Source: Limnohabitans kasalickyi
GTDB taxonomy: Bacteria; Pseudomonadota; Gammaproteobacteria; Burkholderiales; Burkholderiaceae_C
DNA length: 64,000 bases
Reading direction: 5' to 3'
Assembly (NCBI GenBank): GCA_965234325.1
Contig: OZ248407.1
Location: 1,612,001 to 1,676,000 of the forward strand
Under the pieces are notes generated by a model that had not been told where the DNA came from, made no database searches, and saw only the letters and a list, made by a program, of their open reading frames with translations. Positions 51,294 to 61,300 of this stretch are shown here, piece by piece. The position numbers were made by a program, and so were the translations under genes. The number at the start of each line of letters is the position of its first letter. Positions within the stretch are counted from its first letter, which is position 1.

Positions 51294-53189
51294 TTATAAC
51301 CTAGCTACTTTGATTTCCGCCTTAAATTTTTCTTTTAATACACGGTAGTAAGCCAATCCTTCTGCCGATGCCCACCACTGCGCGTATTGGTCACGCTCAC
51401 GAGCACGATTTTGTGCAGCATCACGCGGGACGATCTTCTCCACCTTCACCACGGCATAACCGCTGGTGCCAAGATCAACGCCCACCCAAGCTGGCAGAGT
51501 TTGAGTGCTCGCACGCAACGCAGCTTCGACCACAGCGGGTGCCTGCTGCTGCTTTTGTTCACGCGAAATCACCACGGAGGCTGGGAGTTTTGCGTTGTCT
51601 GGCGATGCCTTCCATTCTGTCAACTTGGCAGTACCCTCTTGGCGTGCACGCTCTGCTGATTGGATGGCTTTTACTTGTTCCAGTACACGGGCCTTAACTT
51701 CGTCCAACGGCAAGGTGCGTGCCGGGCTATGTTGGATGATGCGTGCTGCCGCCAACACATTAGTACCGAGTTCAACGGCTTCTGTGTTGCGCTTTTTCTC
51801 AATCGAATCAGCAGAAAAAATAGATGCCAAAAACTTTGGATTACCCAGGACACTGGCAGCAGATGCAGGTAAGGGATCGCGGGTCAAACCATTGGCTTGC
51901 TGAATATCGAGTTTCAAACGCTCAGCCACAGGCTTCAGGCTGTCGGACTGCTCGTAAACCATATTCGTAAACTGCTCAGCGACCTCGGCGAATTTGCGTT
52001 GTGCCAACTGACGTCGCACATCGACTTCTAAGCTCGCACGTTGCTCTTCGAAGCTCTTTTGTTTGGGTTGCTTGATGTCAGTCACTCGAATGATGTGGAA
52101 ACCAAACTCGGTTTCCACAACGCCACTGATCTCGCCCTTTTTCAAGGTGAACACAGCATCTTCGAAGGGTTTCACCATGGCACCACGCGCAAAGAAATCA
52201 AGGTCACCGCCTTTGCTCGCAGAGCCTGTATCTTGCGAGTTCTTGCGAGCCACGTCAGCAAACTTCTCAGGTGACTGTTGAACAGTCGTCAACAAATCTT
52301 GCGCTTTGGCACGCGCTTTGTCGCGCTCTGAGGTAGGCGCGGCTTTGTCAGCATTGATCAAAATATGACTGGCACGACGCTCTTCTAAGCCTGCCAAGCG
52401 TGACAGATTTTGTTCGTAATAGCTTTTAAGTTCAGCCTCAGGCACCACGATGCTTTTTTGCACAGACGCCAAATCTAAAACTACATACTCAACGTCAGCA
52501 CGCTCCATCGATTGAAACTGCTCAGGGCGCGACTTGTAATAGGCCTCTAAATCTGCGTCGCTCGGTTTAATTTGCGCGGCGTAGTCAGAGGCTGCAAAGC
52601 GTGCCACCTGCACTTGACGCTGCTCATAAAAAGCATTCAAAGTTACGTTGGCCAGGGCTGCAGGCGAAAAGCTGGTCACCCCTACGCCGGACATCACTTG
52701 ACGAGAAGCCAAATCTCCACGCACTTGGGCTTCAAACATCTCAGGTGTCATACCTTGACTGCTCAAGAGTTGGCGATAACGTTCAATATCCAATGTCCCA
52801 TCGGCACGACGGAGTGCAGCGATGTTGGGATTTTGTTGTAATTCTCCAGCCAACCGTTGGTCACTCACGCCCAAATGCAACTGGTTTGCCGCGACTTGTA
52901 ACAGTCGTTCACGCACCATGCGCTCCAAGGTGCTGTATTTGGCTTCAGGTGTATCAAAGAGTTTCATGTCGGCATTGGGCATGGAACTGCGCATGCGGTC
53001 CACTTGAACGCGATGCGCGTTGTCCCACTCGGATTGCATGATGTCCACGCCATTCACAGTGGCAACAGGTGCACCTTTTTCAAGAGACCGGTTGTAGCCT
53101 TCCAGGCCAAACAAAACAAAGGAAGGAAAGATCAATAGGAACAGTAAAAACTGCATGATCCTGGTGTGCTGGCGGACAAAATCAAACAT
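51294..53189 (-). CDS. ppiD: Peptidyl-prolyl isomerase D, periplasmic folding chaperone
   Basis: A 631-residue inner-membrane-anchored chaperone. An N-terminal cytoplasmic stub and one helix (IMQFLLFLLIFPSFVLFGLEG, about residues 11-31) precede a SurA-like chaperone domain (TVNGVDIMQSEWDNA). A parvulin domain lies at about 270-365 (RASHILINADK ... DLDFFARGAMVKPFEDAVF ... EFGFHIIRVTDI), then a long helical C-terminus. PpiD helps proteins leaving the Sec translocon to fold. It lies between tRNA-Val and tRNA-His. Confidence 0.95.
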   Translation of the reverse strand: MFDFVRQHTRIMQFLLFLLIFPSFVLFGLEGYNRSLEKGAPVATVNGVDIMQSEWDNAHRVQVDRMRSSMPNADMKLFDTPEAKYSTLERMVRERLLQVAANQLHLGVSDQRLAGELQQNPNIAALRRADGTLDIERYRQLLSSQGMTPEMFEAQVRGDLASRQVMSGVGVTSFSPAALANVTLNAFYEQRQVQVARFAASDYAAQIKPSDADLEAYYKSRPEQFQSMERADVEYVVLDLASVQKSIVVPEAELKSYYEQNLSRLAGLEERRASHILINADKAAPTSERDKARAKAQDLLTTVQQSPEKFADVARKNSQDTGSASKGGDLDFFARGAMVKPFEDAVFTLKKGEISGVVETEFGFHIIRVTDIKQPKQKSFEEQRASLEVDVRRQLAQRKFAEVAEQFTNMVYEQSDSLKPVAERLKLDIQQANGLTRDPLPASAASVLGNPKFLASIFSADSIEKKRNTEAVELGTNVLAAARIIQHSPARTLPLDEVKARVLEQVKAIQSAERARQEGTAKLTEWKASPDNAKLPASVVISREQKQQQAPAVVEAALRASTQTLPAWVGVDLGTSGYAVVKVEKIVPRDAAQNRARERDQYAQWWASAEGLAYYRVLKEKFKAEIKVARL

Positions 53190-53221
53190 GCTATGAACCC
53201 GATGTGATTCTTGGTAACAAT

Positions 53222-53248
53222 AAAAAAGGCGAACATGTGTTCGCCTTT
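53222..53248 (-). terminator. Rho-independent terminator after tRNA-Val
   Basis: A perfect 11-bp stem (53225-53235 with 53238-53248) with a 2-base centre, followed on the minus strand by six T. It ends the hupB/tRNA-Val direction just before the ppiD promoter region. Confidence 0.88.
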
Positions 53249-53258
53249 ACGTGTGTGG

Positions 53259-53334
53259 TGGTGGGCGCTGACGGTCTCGAACCGCCGACCTACTCCGTGT
53301 AAAGGAGCCGCTCTACCAACTGAGCTAAGCGCCC
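53259..53334 (-). tRNA. tRNA-Val (anticodon TAC)
   Basis: A complete 76-base cloverleaf with encoded CCA. Acceptor GGGCGCT pairs with AGCGCCC; D-arm TAGCTCAGTTGGTAGAGC; anticodon stem CTCCT/AGGAG-type with loop TTTACAC (anticodon TAC); T-loop GTTCGAG. It lies 13 bases after the hupB stop on the same strand. Confidence 0.97.
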
Positions 53335-53347
53335 CACCGATTCAAAA

Positions 53348-53620
53348 TTAATTCAACGCATCTTTCAGGCCCTTGCCTGGACGGAACTTAGGCACTTTAG
53401 CAGCTTTGATTTTGATCGCGTCGCCGGTGCGTGGGTTACGGCCTGTGCGGGCTGCACGTTTGCCAACAGCAAAGGTACCGAAGCCCACCAAAGACACAGT
53501 ACCGCCCTTTTTCAGAGTGGTTTTCACGGCGCCAATGATCGATTCGAGCGAGCGTGTGGCTGCGGCCTTCGAAATGTCTGCGTGCTTGGCGATATGCTCA
53601 ATCAGTTCAGTCTTATTCAC
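53348..53620 (-). CDS. hupB: DNA-binding protein HU-beta
   Basis: A 90-residue nucleoid protein. It starts MNKTELIEHIAKHADISKAAA, has GGTVSLVGFGTFAVGKRAARTG and the DNA-intercalating arm GRNPRTGDAIKI, and ends KFRPGKGLKDALN. Length and sequence are those of HU. It is followed by tRNA-Val. The 234 bases upstream hold its promoter; I see no other feature there. Confidence 0.97.
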   Translation of the reverse strand: MNKTELIEHIAKHADISKAAATRSLESIIGAVKTTLKKGGTVSLVGFGTFAVGKRAARTGRNPRTGDAIKIKAAKVPKFRPGKGLKDALN

Positions 53621-53854
53621 AAAAATCCCCTCTCATCGAGATGTGATGTTGATCGGTTGTCGCAGCAGGTCGATGTGATGATTTGCCTCATCAGATCTTG
53701 TCTTAAACACTGCTGGATTTTCTTTTAAGTTACCCAAAGCGCTCACGCTTTGAGCAGAGGGCATGCCGGTAAGACACGCCTTGCAGGGCAACTGGATTGG
53801 GAATTCTAGTCGGTTTTTTATGCGTTTTTGTGGCTATCAGATGACAAGCACAAC

Positions 53855-54943
53855 TCACAAAGCCTCTGCAATCGAGCGACCGACGTCAGAAGTATTACCT
53901 TTTCCGCCGATATCAGGGGTCTTAGGTGCGCCACTTCCAGGAGCCAACACTTTTTCAATCGCAGCCAGAACAGCATCGTGCGCGTCTTTGTAACCCAAAA
54001 ACTCCAGCATCATGGCGCCACACCAAATCTGACCAATCGGATTGGCAATGCCTTTGCCCGCGATGTCAGGTGCCGAACCGTGGACAGGCTCAAACAACGA
54101 CGGGAACTTGCGGTCTGGGTTCAAGTTCGCGCTGGGCGCAATACCAATCGTGCCGGTGCATGCAGGGCCTAAGTCGCTCAAGATGTCGCCAAACAAATTG
54201 CTGGCCACCACCACGTCAAAGAAGTCGGGGCGTTGCACAAAGTGCGCGGTCAAGATGTCAATGTGGAACTTGTCGACGTTGATGTCTGGGTAATTCTTGG
54301 CCATCTCCACCACGCGCTCATCCCAATAAGGCATGGTGATCGCAATACCGTTTGATTTGGTCGCGCTGGTCAAATGCTTTTTGGGACGGGTCTGGGCCAA
54401 CTCGAAGGCAAACTTCAGCACGCGGTCTACGCCAATGCGCGACATCACGGTTTCTTGCATCACGATTTCACGGTCGGTGCCTTGGTACATGCGACCACCG
54501 ATGCTGGAGTACTCGCCTTCGGTGTTTTCACGCACGATGTACATGTCGATCTCACCAGGCTGGCGTGGCGTGCCGTCACGACGCACCACCGGCGCGATGA
54601 TGCCAGGCATCAAACGGGCTGGGCGCAGGTTGATGTACTGGTCAAACTCGCGGCGGAACATCAACAACGAGCCCCACAGCGACACATGGTCTGCAATTTT
54701 TTCAGGCCAACCCACAGCGCCAAAGTAGATGGCGTCGTGGCCACCGATTTGGTCTTTCCAATCGTCGGGCAACATCTTGCCGTGCTTCTCGTAGTAGTCC
54801 CAGCTGGAGAAGTCGAAGTGATCGAACTGCAAATCAATGCCAAATTTGCGCGCAGCGGCCTCCATCACGCGAATGCCCTCGGGCATCACTTCTTTGCCAA
54901 TGCCATCTCCCGCGATAACGGCAATACGGTGTTTTTTGCTCAT
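53855..54943 (-). CDS. Tartrate/D-malate-type dehydrogenase (TtuC/DmlA family)
   Basis: A 362-residue NAD- and metal-dependent beta-decarboxylating dehydrogenase. It has IAVIAGDGIGKEVMPEG, LRPARLMPGI, the substrate-binding RENTEGEYSSIGGRMY, SNLFGDILSDLGP (metal Asp residues) and FEPVHGSAPDIAGKGIANP. The WDYYEKHGKMLPDDW insertion and the overall length are those of tartrate dehydrogenase/decarboxylase and D-malate dehydrogenase rather than isopropylmalate dehydrogenase. It lies 16 bases downstream of a dehalogenase-like gene, which suggests that the two share a transcript. Confidence 0.88.
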   Translation of the reverse strand: MSKKHRIAVIAGDGIGKEVMPEGIRVMEAAARKFGIDLQFDHFDFSSWDYYEKHGKMLPDDWKDQIGGHDAIYFGAVGWPEKIADHVSLWGSLLMFRREFDQYINLRPARLMPGIIAPVVRRDGTPRQPGEIDMYIVRENTEGEYSSIGGRMYQGTDREIVMQETVMSRIGVDRVLKFAFELAQTRPKKHLTSATKSNGIAITMPYWDERVVEMAKNYPDINVDKFHIDILTAHFVQRPDFFDVVVASNLFGDILSDLGPACTGTIGIAPSANLNPDRKFPSLFEPVHGSAPDIAGKGIANPIGQIWCGAMMLEFLGYKDAHDAVLAAIEKVLAPGSGAPKTPDIGGKGNTSDVGRSIAEAL

Positions 54944-54959
54944 GAAATGCTCCTTGAAA

Positions 54960-55838
54960 TTAAACAGTGAAAAACGTTTGGGCCTCAGCGATCACCCGCT
55001 CGGGTGCCTCTTCGGCCAAATAGTGCCCGCAAGGCAGTGTGTGTCCAGAGACGTCAAGTGCCCGTTCACGCCACAATGACAAGACATCAAAACAACGGGC
55101 CACCGCGCCATGCTCGCCCCACAGCACGCGCAGCGGTTGGGTCAATTTTCGCCCTGCCGCCACATCGGCGCGGTCGTGCACCAAGTCAATCGTGGCGCTG
55201 GCTCGGTAGTCTTCGCAAATGGAGACAGAGGTGCCTGGCAATTCCGCACAACGCGCGTACTCGGCCAAAGCCTCTGGGGCAAAAGCCGCCAAGCCCGCAT
55301 GACGGCTGCCCATCACGCTGCGCACATAGTGCGAAGGCCCCGCGTCCAGCAAGGCCTCAGGCAACGGTGCGGGCTGAATCAAAAAGAACCAATGCCAATA
55401 AGCACGCGCAAACGCTTCGCTGGTGTGTTCGTACATGCCCAAAGTCGGGGCAATGTCGAGCAACATCAAACGCTGCACGGCCTGCGGGTGGTCCACCGCC
55501 AAACGATGCGCCACACGCGCGCCGCGGTCATGGGCCAACACATCGAAACGATCGAAACCGTGCTGCTGCATGACAGCCAGCGCATCCAACGCCATTTCGC
55601 GTTTGCTGTGGTTCACATGCTCGGCGTCGGCTGGGGGACGGGCTGAATCGCCATAACCGCGCAAGTCCATCAGCACCACGCGCCGCGTTTTTGCCAACTC
55701 GGGCGCGACACGATGCCACATCACCATGCTCTGCGGATGGCCATGCAACAACAACAGTGGCGGGCCCTCCCCGCCTACTCGGCTGTGCAGTTGCACGCCG
55801 TTGCGTTCTACGGTGAGGGCTTGGAATGAATTCAACAT
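54960..55838 (-). CDS. Haloacetate (fluoroacetate) dehalogenase-like alpha/beta hydrolase
   Basis: A 292-residue alpha/beta hydrolase with an Asp nucleophile in LAHDRGARVAHRLA, as in fluoroacetate dehalogenase, instead of the usual Ser. The halide-pocket residues have likely counterparts: His-Trp in AYWHWFFLIQP and a Tyr in CEDYRASAT. The oxyanion segment is LHGHPQSMVMWH, the Arg pair that holds the carboxylate may be in DLRGYGDSARP, and the base His is in LPCGHYLAEEAP. It would release halide from a haloacid to give glycolate. It is divergent from a LysR regulator and precedes the tartrate-type dehydrogenase. Real substrates may be natural haloacids or esters. Confidence 0.82.
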   Translation of the reverse strand: MLNSFQALTVERNGVQLHSRVGGEGPPLLLLHGHPQSMVMWHRVAPELAKTRRVVLMDLRGYGDSARPPADAEHVNHSKREMALDALAVMQQHGFDRFDVLAHDRGARVAHRLAVDHPQAVQRLMLLDIAPTLGMYEHTSEAFARAYWHWFFLIQPAPLPEALLDAGPSHYVRSVMGSRHAGLAAFAPEALAEYARCAELPGTSVSICEDYRASATIDLVHDRADVAAGRKLTQPLRVLWGEHGAVARCFDVLSLWRERALDVSGHTLPCGHYLAEEAPERVIAEAQTFFTV

Positions 55839-55864
55839 GCTGAAAGCTTACCGCTCAAAAAAGC

Positions 55865-55886
55865 AATAATCGAGCAATTGATTATT
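55865..55886. promoter_or_regulatory. LysR-type operator
   Basis: AATAATC - GAGCAATT - GATTATT, a perfect 7-bp inverted repeat with T-N11-A character, sits in the 64-base divergent gap between the dehalogenase-like and LysR genes. This is the standard place for a LysR recognition site. Confidence 0.6.
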
Positions 55887-55902
55887 TCTATTTAGGCAAC
55901 AG

Positions 55903-56877
55903 TTGGACCGTTCAGATTTAGAGTTGGTGCTGGCCGTCAGGCTGCACGGCAGTTTGGTCAAAGCAGCGCGCGCCCTGCAACTCGCCCCGCCGGTGGTCAC
56001 CAAACGGCTCTCAGCGCTTGAGAGCCACTTAGGCGTACGCCTGTTTCAACGCACCACCCGGCGCGTCAGCCCTACCACCGAAGGGCACGCCTTGTGCGAC
56101 CGTGCTGCCGAATTGCTCAACCGCTTTGTGGCCCTAGAAGACGAGCTGCGCGAACGCCAAAGCGAACCCTCAGGCCCTCTTCGCATCGCCTGCAGTTTTG
56201 GTTTTGGCCGACTTTGGCTGGGCCCACTGCTGGCCGAGTTTCAAGCACGCTACCCAGCGGTGCGGGTGGATTTGCAACTGTCCGAGCAATTGCCCGACTT
56301 GGCCAACGAAGGCTTTGACGCTGCCATTTGGCTCTGGCACCCACCCGCGCACATCGCAGCCGAATGGATTTCACGCAAACTCGCCGCCAACCAACGCGTG
56401 CTGGTGGCATCGCCCGTGTATCTGGCTGCACACGGCACGCCACAAACACCTGAAGACTTGGCCTCACACGCTTGTCTGGTGGTGCGTGAAAACGGTGGCG
56501 ACACGGGACAAGGTCAGCGCTTTGACCACTGGCGGCTCAGCCAAGAAGGTCAAGCCCGTGCGTTGCATCTGGCCATCCAAGGCCCACTGACCAGCAACTC
56601 CGGCGAAATGGTGCGCGACTGGTGCTTGGCTGGCCACGGCATCATGCTGCGCAGCCTGTGGGACATTGCCCCACAGTTGGCATCGGGCCAGTTGGTGAGG
56701 GTGCTGCCTGATTACGCCATGTACGACGCCGATATCCATTGGTTGGCCCCCTACCGCGCCCAAATGCCATTGCGCATACGCTTGCTGCAAGATTTTTTAG
56801 CCGCACGGTTTCGCGAAGAACCGTGGAAGGCCCTCAGCCCGATGAGCGCCATTAGCTCACCACACGCGGCGGCCTGA
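55903..56877 (+). CDS. LysR family transcriptional regulator
   Basis: A 324-residue regulator starting at TTG 55903. The N-terminal HTH reads LELVLAVRLHGSLVKAARALQLAPPVVTKRLSALE, then LGVRLFQRTTRRVSPTTEG, as in all LysR proteins. The substrate domain begins GPLRIACSFGFGRLWLGPLLAEF. It is divergent from the dehalogenase/tartrate dehydrogenase pair and most likely controls it. The 3' end overlaps the converging EamA gene by 26 bases. Confidence 0.92.
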   Translation: MDRSDLELVLAVRLHGSLVKAARALQLAPPVVTKRLSALESHLGVRLFQRTTRRVSPTTEGHALCDRAAELLNRFVALEDELRERQSEPSGPLRIACSFGFGRLWLGPLLAEFQARYPAVRVDLQLSEQLPDLANEGFDAAIWLWHPPAHIAAEWISRKLAANQRVLVASPVYLAAHGTPQTPEDLASHACLVVRENGGDTGQGQRFDHWRLSQEGQARALHLAIQGPLTSNSGEMVRDWCLAGHGIMLRSLWDIAPQLASGQLVRVLPDYAMYDADIHWLAPYRAQMPLRIRLLQDFLAARFREEPWKALSPMSAISSPHAAA

Positions 56878-57742
56878 CGACCAAGCTCACGCCTACTGCG
56901 GTCACAGCAATACCGGCCAGCGTCACCAACGTGATGGGCTCATCAAACAAAAACCAAGCCATCACCGCTGTGGTGGGTGGCACCAAATACATCAAGCTGG
57001 TGACGTTGGCGGCTGCTCCGCGCTGGATCAACACATACAACAACGAGCTACCGCCCAAGGTCAGCCCGATCACGGACCATCCCAACGCACCCATCATCTC
57101 GTGCGTCCAACGCACTGACTCGGATTCCAAGAGCGCAATGGGCAAGGTGACCACAAACGCCGCCATCAACTGCACCGCATTGGCGCTGCGCACGTCGCAA
57201 GCTTGCACAAAACGTTTTTGATACAGCGTGCCGATGGTGATCGCGCACAAGGCCATGACGGCCATCGTCAAGCTCCAAGGCGTGACCTCAATGCCACCCT
57301 CTAGTTTGCGAGAAACAACCATCGCCAAACCCATAAAGCCTAACGTCAACCCGAGCCATTGACGGCGCGAGACATGGCCGCCGCGTGACGACAACCAAAT
57401 TGCAGTCAGCACTGGCTGCAGCCCCACAATCAGCGCCGACAAGCCTGAGCCCATACCTACTTTGACGGCGGCCCAAACGCCTCCCAAATACCCGGCATGC
57501 ATCAGCACTCCCGTCAGGGCCAAATGTCCCCACTGTGCGCGCCCAACCGGCCAAGGCACGCGCGCCCAAATCACCCAGGGTACAAAACACAAAATGGAAA
57601 AAGCGTAACGCCACAGCAAAAACGTGAACGGCGGGGAATGGGGCATACCGTAGCGCGCCACGATAAAACCTGTGCTCCAAATGCCCACAAAGACCACAGG
57701 CATGGCACGCAGCCATGCTTGGTGTGACACACCACCGCTCAT
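56852..57742 (-). CDS. EamA/DMT family transporter
   Basis: A 296-residue inner-membrane protein of about ten helices in two EamA repeats. It shows FVGIWSTGFIVARYGMPHSPPFTFLLWRY, ALIVGLQPVLTAIWL and, in the second half, the matching YLVPPTTAVMAWFLFDEPITLVTLAG. DMT exporters move amino acids, nucleobases or drugs; the substrate is not readable. Its ATG overlaps the pgsA stop by one base (TAATG), so it is translated after pgsA. Confidence 0.9.
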   Translation of the reverse strand: MSGGVSHQAWLRAMPVVFVGIWSTGFIVARYGMPHSPPFTFLLWRYAFSILCFVPWVIWARVPWPVGRAQWGHLALTGVLMHAGYLGGVWAAVKVGMGSGLSALIVGLQPVLTAIWLSSRGGHVSRRQWLGLTLGFMGLAMVVSRKLEGGIEVTPWSLTMAVMALCAITIGTLYQKRFVQACDVRSANAVQLMAAFVVTLPIALLESESVRWTHEMMGALGWSVIGLTLGGSSLLYVLIQRGAAANVTSLMYLVPPTTAVMAWFLFDEPITLVTLAGIAVTAVGVSLVVRPPRVVS

Positions 57743-58305
57743 TATTTGGCGTGTCGCACGATGTCAGGCCATGCCTTTTGCAGGTAATACACCATCGACC
57801 AAACCGTCAAAACACCGGCCAGCCAAATCAGCACCAATCCCCATAGTGCTGTGTCGATCACGCCAAACAACATGCCATCAAACAGTAAAAAGGGAATTGC
57901 CACCATCTGCACCGTGGTTTTCAGTTTGCCCAGCACATGGACTGCCACGCTGCGTGACGCGCCAATTTGCGCCATCCATTCGCGCAAGGCAGAAATCGCA
58001 ATTTCACGGCCAATGATGATCAGGGCCACCAACACATCGGCACGCCCCAATTGCACCAACACCAGCAAACTGGCACAGACCAAAAACTTATCGGCCACGG
58101 GATCTAAAAACGCGCCGAAGGCAGAAGATTGATTCAATTTACGAGCCAAGTAACCGTCTAGCCAATCGGTCAAGGCAAACACCACAAACATGACAGTGGC
58201 CCAAAGGTTGCGCTGCTCGGTTTCGATGGGCAAATAAAACAGCCCCACGATCAACGGAATAGCCACGATACGGGCCAGGGTCATGAGCGTTGGGATGGTC
58301 CACAT
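57742..58305 (-). CDS. pgsA: CDP-diacylglycerol-glycerol-3-phosphate 3-phosphatidyltransferase
   Basis: A 187-residue membrane enzyme of phospholipid synthesis that makes phosphatidylglycerol phosphate. It has the CDP-alcohol transferase motif D-x2-D-G-x2-A-R-x8-G-x3-D-x3-D (DWLDGYLARKLNQSSAFGAF followed by LDPVADK) and begins with the typical IPTLMTLARIVAIPLIVGLFYLP. Length is normal. It lies 6 bases after dnaE on the same strand and is coupled to the EamA gene. Confidence 0.95.
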   Translation of the reverse strand: MWTIPTLMTLARIVAIPLIVGLFYLPIETEQRNLWATVMFVVFALTDWLDGYLARKLNQSSAFGAFLDPVADKFLVCASLLVLVQLGRADVLVALIIIGREIAISALREWMAQIGASRSVAVHVLGKLKTTVQMVAIPFLLFDGMLFGVIDTALWGLVLIWLAGVLTVWSMVYYLQKAWPDIVRHAK

Positions 58306-58311
58306 AAAAAG

Positions 58312-61300
58312 TTACTCGTAAATGATTTGAGACTGGCCCTCATGGGCCTGCGCCATCCAGCTGGCCAAAGCGGCATCGCTGGGGAAAAATTTGGAGGACT
58401 CACCCAATTGAAGGTCTGCCGTCGCGCCCTCGCGCAGCAGCTTGAAGCGCACGCCAAGACCGCGCACCAACTCGCCTTGCTCTGAGGTTTCAACCTTGGC
58501 CGGATGGTCGCGGAGCAAACGCGCCACATCAGGCGCGGTGCCATTGACCGTCACGCTGAGGTATTTGCCAAAGCGGCAGCGCGCTTGCCCCAAGTCCCAG
58601 ACTTGGTTGATCACCAAGCGCAAGCCACCCGAAAAACGGTCAGGCTGCGCCTTGCCCATCACGATCACCAGCTCATCGTCTTTCAAGCTATTGCGAAACG
58701 CATTGATGGTTTTTTCGTCCGCAGTCGCTTCGATCACACCCGACTTATCGTCGAGTTTGAAAATGGCCAACTTGCCGCGCTGGCCGTTGATCACCCGCAT
58801 GTCGCTGATGATGCCCGACAGCAGTTGCGGCTCACGCGAGTCCATCAATTCTTCAATGCGGGTGCGGGCAAAGCGGCGCACTTCGCGCTCGACCTCGTCA
58901 AACAAATGGCCGGAAATGTAGAAACCCAAGGCCACTTTTTCGTGGGTCAAGCGCTCTTTCACACCCCAAGGCATGACCGACACCACCTCAGGTTCTTGCG
59001 TGCTGGAGCCGTGGGTGTCGTCGCCCATCATGTCGAACAAGCCACCTTGGTTGGCGTTGGCCTCGCTCGCAGCGGCAAAGTCAAACGCACGCTCCACGCT
59101 GGCCAACAGCTCAGCGCGGTTCAAGTGCAAGTTGTCAAACGCACCGGCTTTGATGAGCGCCTCAACCGTGCGCTTGTTCAAGCGGCTGCGGTCAACACGG
59201 CGGCAAAAATCAAACAAACTGGAGAACGGGCCACCCGCTTCGCGCGCGGCCACGATGGCTTCAATGGCTTGCTGACCCGAACCTTTGATCGCGCCCAAGC
59301 CATAGCGAATCACCTTGTCGGAGATGGGCTCAAAACGGTAAAAACCACGGTTCACATCGGGCGACTCAAAGGTCAAGCCCATTTTTTGGGCATCTTCGTA
59401 CAAGACCTTGAGCTTGTCGGTGTTGTCCATCTCCACCGTCATGTTGGCGCAGAAGAACTCAGCCGTGTAGTGCACCTTCAGCCAGCCGGTGTGATACGCC
59501 AGCAGCGAGTAAGCAGCCGCGTGCGACTTGTTGAAGCCGTAACCCGCGAACTTTTCCATCAAGTCAAAGATCTCGTCAGCTTTGTCTTGATCGATGCTGT
59601 TTTTGGCGGCGCCCGCACGGAAAATAGACCGGTGCTCGGCCATCTCTTCGGCCTTCTTTTTACCCATGGCGCGACGCAACATGTCGGCGCCGCCGAGCGA
59701 GTAGCCACCCAAAATCTGCGCGGTCTGCATCACCTGCTCTTGGTAAACCATGATGCCGTAGGTCTCGGACAACATCTCAGCCACCATCGGGTGCGGGTAC
59801 TCAATGGTTTCGCGCCCGTGTTTACGCGCCACAAAGCTCGGAATCAGGTCCATCGGGCCGGGGCGGTACAAGGCGTTCAACGCGATCAAGTCTTCCAAAC
59901 GCGTGGGCTTGGCGTCGCGCAACATACCTTGCATGCCGCGACTTTCAAACTGGAACACCGCTTCGGTTTTGCCGTCTTGGAACAAGCGGTAAGTCGGGCC
60001 ATCGTCCAGCGGGATATTTTCAAAGGCGAAGTTCTCTTGGCCTTTGTGGCGCTTCATGATGAACTCGCGCGCAATCTCCAAAATCGTCAGCGTGGCCAAG
60101 CCCAAAAAGTCGAACTTCACCAAGCCAGCGGCTTCCACGTCGTCTTTGTCAAACTGGCTCACCGCCGATTCGCTGCCGGGCTGTTGGTACAGCGGGCAGA
60201 AGTCGGTCAGTTTGCCTGGGGCAATCAACACACCACCCGCGTGCATGCCCACGTTACGCGTCATACCTTCGAGCTTCTGCGCCAGCTCCAACAAGGTTTT
60301 AACTTCGTCTTCTTTGGCCAAACGCTCGGCCAAGATGGGCTCGACCTCGATCGCGCCTGCGATGGTGATGTGCTGGCCCGGCTTGTTGGGAATCAGGCCG
60401 CTGATGCCCTTGCAAAAGGTGTAGCTCATGTCCAGCACACGACCCACGTCACCAATCGCGGCACGCGCCGCCATGGTGCCGAAGGTGGCAATTTGCGACA
60501 CCGCCGCACGGCCGTATTTGTCTTTCACGTAGTCAATCACTCGATCGCGGTTGGTTTGGCAAAAGTCGATGTCAAAGTCGGGCATCGAGACCCGCTCTGG
60601 GTTCAAGAAACGCTCGAACAGCAAGTTGTATTGCAGCGGATCCAGGTCGGTGATCTTCAGCGCGTACGCTACCAGCGAGCCCGCACCTGAGCCACGACCA
60701 GGGCCTACGGGGCAACCATTGGCCTTGGCCCATTGGATGAAGTCACCCACGATCAAGAAGTAGCCGGGAAAACCCATCTTCAAAATCGTGTTCAGCTCAA
60801 ACTCCAAGCGGTCGACGTAGCGCGGGCGCTCTTCATTGCGTTTGGCCTCGTTGGGATACAAGTGCAACAAGCGCGCTTCTAAGCCCTCGTGCGACACATG
60901 GCGGAAGTAGTCCTCGACCGACATCACCACGCCGTTGACGGGGGGAATGGGAAAGTTGGGCAACTGCGGCTTGCCCAACACCAAAGTCAGGTTGCAGCGC
61001 TTGGCAATTTCTAGGGTGTTGGCAATGGCGCTGGGCACATCGGCAAACAAGGCCTCCATTTGCTCGGACGACTTGAAATACTGCTCGCGGGTGAAGCGGC
61101 GCACGCGGCGCTGGTTGCCCAAAATTTCGCCCTCAGCAATACACACGCGGGCCTCATGGGCCTCGTAGTCGTCGGGCAAGGTGAACTGAATCGGATGGGT
61201 CGCCACCACCGGCAAATTCAAACGCGCCGCCAATTGCACAGCAGCCGTGACATGCGCCTCGTCGTCCGCGCGCCCTGCGCGCTGCAACTCCATGTAGAAG

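Noticed and set aside
58504..60690. A 728-codon open frame on the plus strand inside dnaE
   Set aside because: It is the antisense of the dnaE reading frame. The minus-strand protein has all DnaE motifs, while the plus-strand translation has no recognisable domain and biased composition.
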